Assembly (NCBI GenBank): GCA_030017395.1
Contig: JASEIZ010000069.1
Coordinates: forward strand, 1 to 9,522
DNA: 9,522 nucleotides
Reading direction: 5' to 3'
Source of the DNA: Desulfobacterales bacterium
GTDB lineage: Bacteria; Desulfobacterota; Desulfobacteria; Desulfobacterales; ETH-SRB1
This document shows positions 7,349 to 9,522 of this stretch, piece by piece (position 1 is the first letter of the stretch; each line of letters opens with the position of its first letter). The notes under the pieces were generated by a model that saw only the letters and a program-made list of their open reading frames with translations, did no database searches and was not told the origin of the DNA. Position numbers and translations under genes: made by a program.

Positions 7349-7416
7349 GTCGACCTGCATAAGGGGCTGACAGCGCGTCAGTGCTGGCAGTCCCTCTTAA
7401 TGCGCAATTGTTATGT
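7349..7416 (-). other. attC-like recombination site downstream of the cassette gene
   Basis: Read on the minus strand it starts with the R''-type box ACATAAC (7416-7410), which contains the stop codon of the cassette gene, as is typical of integron cassettes. It continues as GCGCATTAAGAGGGACTGCC ... CAGCCCCTTATGC. The arms pair imperfectly: GCAT-AAG-GGG-CTG appears on both sides, with extra unpaired bases on one strand, as in attC sites. The AAGAGGGACTG and CAGCCCCTTA segments resemble Vibrio VCR-type attC sites. A small inner CAGC/GCTG hairpin lies at the tip. The distal R' box is degenerate (GTCGACT instead of GTTRRRY), so the site may no longer recombine. Confidence 0.65.
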
Positions 7417-7945
7417 TGCGTTTGCATAAACTGCCTTCAATGCCTCAATTGGAAGCACAAAATCTAACGCACTCATAGGCATGTGATTCAATTTCTTTAT
7501 GATACCTGGCACTGCATAACTATGAACTCCACCTTCATATTGAATGTGATACTTGTAATGAAAGGCCAGATCATTCATAGAGCCTAATACACTTTTACTA
7601 TTGGTGTTTGCATATTGAATTAATTCGTACTCGGACATTATTTTAGTTTTCGCCATTTCAGGAACACCTTCAGCAGAAAGAACACACTCCAGGGTAGCTT
7701 TGAATATTCTTGACAGCTCTCTTATTTGCGCCCTCGAAATGTCTGGAACAATAAAGTTAAAAAGTGTTTTGTCATTAACAAATAAAAGACATTTCTTCCC
7801 ATCAATGTATATCAAATTTACATGCCATGAACCAAGGTACGATTCACTTGGTTCATTCTCTGACACATCGCTTTTCTTTAACCCCATTTCTTTTTGGAGT
7901 TTTTTTGTGCATCTTAGTAATTGCATGATTTATTTAGCAACATAA
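7354..7945 (-). mobile_element. integron gene cassette without adjacent integrase
   Basis: On the minus strand the unit runs from the G/TT cut point of the upstream attC R' box (GTTATGT, 7946-7940) to the degenerate R' of the downstream attC. It contains one ORF that starts 13 nt after the R' box and stops inside the next R'' box. About 590 bp, one gene and minimal flanks is the standard cassette layout. No intI gene or attI is in the window, so it is either part of a cluster of attC sites lacking integrase (CALIN) or the edge of a larger array. Confidence 0.65.
7411..7926 (-). CDS. DUF6933-like protein of unknown function, cassette-borne
   Basis: The protein has 171 residues. The N-terminus MQLLRCTKKLQKEMG, followed by SWHVNLIYIDGKKCLLFVND and TLFNFIVPDI, resembles the DUF6933 family as I recall it (a CTKKL start, a W-x-N-L-x-x-I-D segment, then KxLLFxND). 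No catalytic motif, signal peptide or membrane segment is seen; it is probably a small soluble alpha/beta protein. The gene begins only 13 nt after the upstream attC core and has no Shine-Dalgarno sequence, as many cassette genes do. Its stop codon TAA is part of the downstream attC R'' box. It has no functional link to recN or to the response regulator; the context is mobile. Function unknown. Confidence is high that it is a gene and moderate for the family name. Confidence 0.75.
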   Translation of the reverse strand: MQLLRCTKKLQKEMGLKKSDVSENEPSESYLGSWHVNLIYIDGKKCLLFVNDKTLFNFIVPDISRAQIRELSRIFKATLECVLSAEGVPEMAKTKIMSEYELIQYANTNSKSVLGSMNDLAFHYKYHIQYEGGVHSYAVPGIIKKLNHMPMSALDFVLPIEALKAVYANAT

Positions 7946-8007
7946 CAGCCCAGCCTAAGGCGCTGCGGCTTTTTGCCGTCGCCCTTAAGGCCATATAGAT
8001 GTTATAC
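7940..8007 (-). other. attC site upstream of the cassette gene
   Basis: On the minus strand: R'' box GTATAAC (8007-8001), then GGCCTTAAGGGCGACGGC, an AAAAA tip, GCCGCAGCGCCTTAGGC, and R' box GTTATGT (7946-7940). The arms pair as GCCT, AAGG, CG and CGGC, with a few extra bases on one side, which is the imperfect hairpin expected of an attC. The 68-bp length is normal. The R' box has the VCR-like form GTTATGY. The stop codon of a preceding ORF (8004-8002) lies inside R''. Confidence 0.75.
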
Positions 8008-8036
8008 ATCTTCCTGCTTTAGCTTTTCGATTAATC
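8002..8036 (-). pseudogene. C-terminal tail of a preceding cassette gene, cut by the MITE
   Basis: Directly upstream of the attC on the minus strand the frame reads RLIEKLKQEDV and stops at TAA inside the R'' box GTATAAC. This is how the gene of the preceding cassette should end. Only about 11 codons remain because the MITE (8037-8173) follows. The frame continues open into the MITE (SGMTISRLFTSPS), giving a short fusion ORF. Confidence 0.45.
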
Positions 8037-8173
8037 TTGATGGACTCGTAAAAAGTCTCGAAATCGTCATGCCGGACTTGATCCGGCATCCAGAAAGCAT
8101 TGAATTTACTGGATTCCGGCTTTCGCCGGAATGACTGAAAAGAGAACTTTTCGACTTTTTACGAGACCGTCAA
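8037..8173. mobile_element. 137-bp MITE-like element, copy 2
   Basis: It has the same length and nearly the same sequence as the copy at 1666-1802, differing mostly near the ends and at a few internal bases. The terminal repeats TTGATGGACTCGTAAAAAGTC and the reverse complement of TTGACGGTCTCGTAAAAAGTC match at 19 of 21 positions. Both internal GC-rich hairpins are conserved. It separates the cassette region from the response-regulator gene and ends only 22 nt before that gene's ATG, so it forms most of the visible leader and may replace or alter the native promoter. Confidence 0.85.
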
Positions 8174-8195
8174 AATTTAATGATGATATATTATT

Positions 8196-9522
8196 ATGAA
8201 TAAGGCTACAATTCTTGTCGTTGATGATGAACGTGGAATTCGCCAGTCCTTTAACATGGCGCTAAAAGACAAATATCATGTCCTTCTTGCAGGTACCGGT
8301 GAAAAAGCCATCGATATCTTTCAGAAAAATACTATCGATCTTATTTTGCTGGACATCCTCCTTCCTGATATTGACGGTATCGATCTTCTTAAAAAACTCA
8401 AACAGACAGATCCAAATACCGAAATTATTATGGTAACAGCCGTCAACGATCTTCAGACGGCGGTAAGGGCAATTAAATTAGGAGCTTATGAGTATATAAT
8501 CAAACCTTTTATTGTTGATGACGTATTGACTGTAATAGGCCGGGCTTTAGAAAAACGGCGTCTTGTAAGACAGGTCGTTTATCTTAAAAATGAACTCGAA
8601 AGATATCAGCCCTTTGAAAAGATGATTGGCAAAGATAAAAAAATGAGGGATATTTTTGAGTTAATATCTACTGTTGCTCAAAGCGACGGCACCGTACTTA
8701 TTGAAGCTCCCCGCCGCAAGCAGCGGGGAATCTTCGACTGTAAGGAATTCTGTCAATTTTTTGATTCGCTCGCTAACCCCGCCGCAAGCAGCGGGGAATG
8801 CGCTCGCTGTTCAGTTCAAGGAGAAAGCGGAACAGGCAAGGAGCTTGTTGCCAGAGCGATACATAACCTTAGCCCAAGGAAAAGCCAGCCTTTTGTAGTG
8901 ATAAATTGTGCGGCCATACCTTCGACTCTGATGGAAAGTGAAATTTTTGGATACAACAAGGGAGCATTTACAGGAGCTGTAAGCGCCAACATGGGAAAAC
9001 TGGAAATAGCCGATAAGGGTACGGTTTTTTTCGACGATATAGATTCTCTGAATATCAATATGCAGGCCAAGCTCCTCAGGATTATACAGGAAAAAGAGTT
9101 TCAAAGATTGGGCGATATAAGGCTTATTAAGGCTGATGTAAGATTCGTAGCAGCTTCAAACAAGAATATTAGCGACCTGATATCACGTGGAAAATTCCGG
9201 GAAGATCTTTTTTATCGACTAAATGTATTTCCTATAAAGCTTCCGCCTTTGAGGGAAAAAATAGAGGATATCCCTTTGCTTTTAAACCATTTTTTTAAAT
9301 TGTATGCAAAAAAGTCCGGACGCCCTCAAAAAACGGTTTCTGAAAACGCCTTAAAAGTTCTGATGGAATATGACTGGCCCGGAAATGTCAGAGAAATTCA
9401 AAATTTGGTGGAACGGTTATGCACAATAAATCAAAATTCGGTTATTTTATTTAAAGATGTTGCAACGCTTGATGAACTCGTAAAAAGTCCAAAAACACCG
9501 TTTTCCGTCATTCCGGCGAAAG
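8196..9522 (+). CDS. NtrC-type sigma-54 response regulator with in-frame insertion (partial at right edge)
   Basis: The frame is open from ATG 8196 to the edge, 442 codons. The receiver domain covers residues 4-120, with acidic D10/D11, phospho-acceptor D53, T81 and K103. A linker leads to a sigma-54 AAA+ domain (about 141-410): VLIE (167-170), then a 38-residue insertion (171-208), then Walker A GESGTGKE (209-216), GAFTGA (256-261), Walker B as FFDDI (D280, D281), FREDLFYRLNVFP with the arginine-finger region, and the WPGNVREIQN helix. The last codons (LDELVKSPKTPFSVIPAK) come from an inverted MITE copy, so the Fis-type DNA-binding domain is missing or displaced. No clear ribosome binding site is seen; an in-frame TGA at 8181 fixes the start. 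It probably paired with a membrane histidine kinase, perhaps the one at 3094-5286. With the insertion beside the P-loop and a doubtful C-terminus it may be a decaying gene. Confidence 0.85.
   Translation, partial: MNKATILVVDDERGIRQSFNMALKDKYHVLLAGTGEKAIDIFQKNTIDLILLDILLPDIDGIDLLKKLKQTDPNTEIIMVTAVNDLQTAVRAIKLGAYEYIIKPFIVDDVLTVIGRALEKRRLVRQVVYLKNELERYQPFEKMIGKDKKMRDIFELISTVAQSDGTVLIEAPRRKQRGIFDCKEFCQFFDSLANPAASSGECARCSVQGESGTGKELVARAIHNLSPRKSQPFVVINCAAIPSTLMESEIFGYNKGAFTGAVSANMGKLEIADKGTVFFDDIDSLNINMQAKLLRIIQEKEFQRLGDIRLIKADVRFVAASNKNISDLISRGKFREDLFYRLNVFPIKLPPLREKIEDIPLLLNHFFKLYAKKSGRPQKTVSENALKVLMEYDWPGNVREIQNLVERLCTINQNSVILFKDVATLDELVKSPKTPFSVIPAK
8706..8819 (+). repeat. in-frame 114-bp palindromic-element insertion (copy B)
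   Basis: Removing these 114 bases restores the conserved sequence VLIEGESGTGKE. The insert holds two hairpin units (8709-8728 and 8777-8796, each CCCCGC/GCGGGG) around a 48-bp AT-rich middle. It ends with CAGTTCAA; with the preceding TTGAA (8701-8705) it shows the TTGAA...TTCAA ends of copy A. It is exactly 38 codons long and has no stop in the host frame; the peptide starts APRRKQRGIFDCKEF and ends CARCSVQ. Confidence 0.9.
9469..9522 (-). mobile_element. MITE-like element, copy 3 (inverted, cut by window edge)
   Basis: TTGATGAACTCGTAAAAAGTC matches the MITE terminal repeat. The following TTTTCCGTCATTCCGGCGAA matches the reverse complement of the right half of copy 1, with a divergent stretch of about 15 bp between them. 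The copy lies inside the response-regulator reading frame, which stays open through it to the edge. Confidence 0.75.

Noticed and set aside
8709..8796. CRISPR-like repeat-spacer-repeat
   Set aside because: Only two hairpin units with one spacer, dispersed elsewhere in the window, and no cas genes; it is an interspersed palindromic element.
8811..9104. Minus-strand ORFs opposite the response regulator
   Set aside because: They are antisense shadows of a clearly coding AAA+ domain.

Overview
The window looks like accessory-rich chromosomal DNA of a moderately AT-rich Gram-negative bacterium, most likely a Desulfobacterota (former Deltaproteobacteria, Desulfobacterales-like) species. This rests on the style of the 7TM-GAF histidine kinase, RecN and NtrC-type regulator, and on two short repeat families that I associate with such genomes. 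It is inference; no marker gene fixes the taxon.

Layout. (1) 1-1532, minus strand: an APH-fold phosphotransferase overlaps by 26 nt an APS-kinase-like P-loop kinase that leaves the window on the left. (2) 1533-2153: intergenic, with a complete 137-bp MITE-like element and a short GC-rich palindromic element with a partial inverted copy. (3) 2154-3077, plus strand: a PfkB-family sugar/nucleoside kinase. (4) 3094-7016, minus strand: recN followed by a membrane histidine kinase, joined by an ATGA stop/start overlap. (5) 7017-8036: gene debris and a captured integron gene cassette. A WD40-protein tail fragment is followed by a DUF6933-like gene bracketed by two attC-like sites and, beyond the upstream attC, by the last codons of another cassette gene. 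No integrase is visible. (6) 8037-8173: a second full-length MITE. (7) 8196 to the right edge, plus strand: an NtrC-type sigma-54 response regulator. It carries an in-frame 114-bp insertion of the palindromic element directly before its Walker A loop, and its reading frame runs into a third, inverted MITE copy where the DNA-binding domain would be expected.

The genes do not form one pathway. The two kinases on the left probably act together on a small molecule. RecN works in double-strand-break repair, and its operon partner is a signalling kinase that could be the partner of the sigma-54 regulator about 3 kb away, although this is not proven. The main interest is mobile: an integron cassette without integrase, and two small repeat families that insert in frame into, or fuse to, protein-coding genes, in a way reminiscent of Rickettsia palindromic elements.
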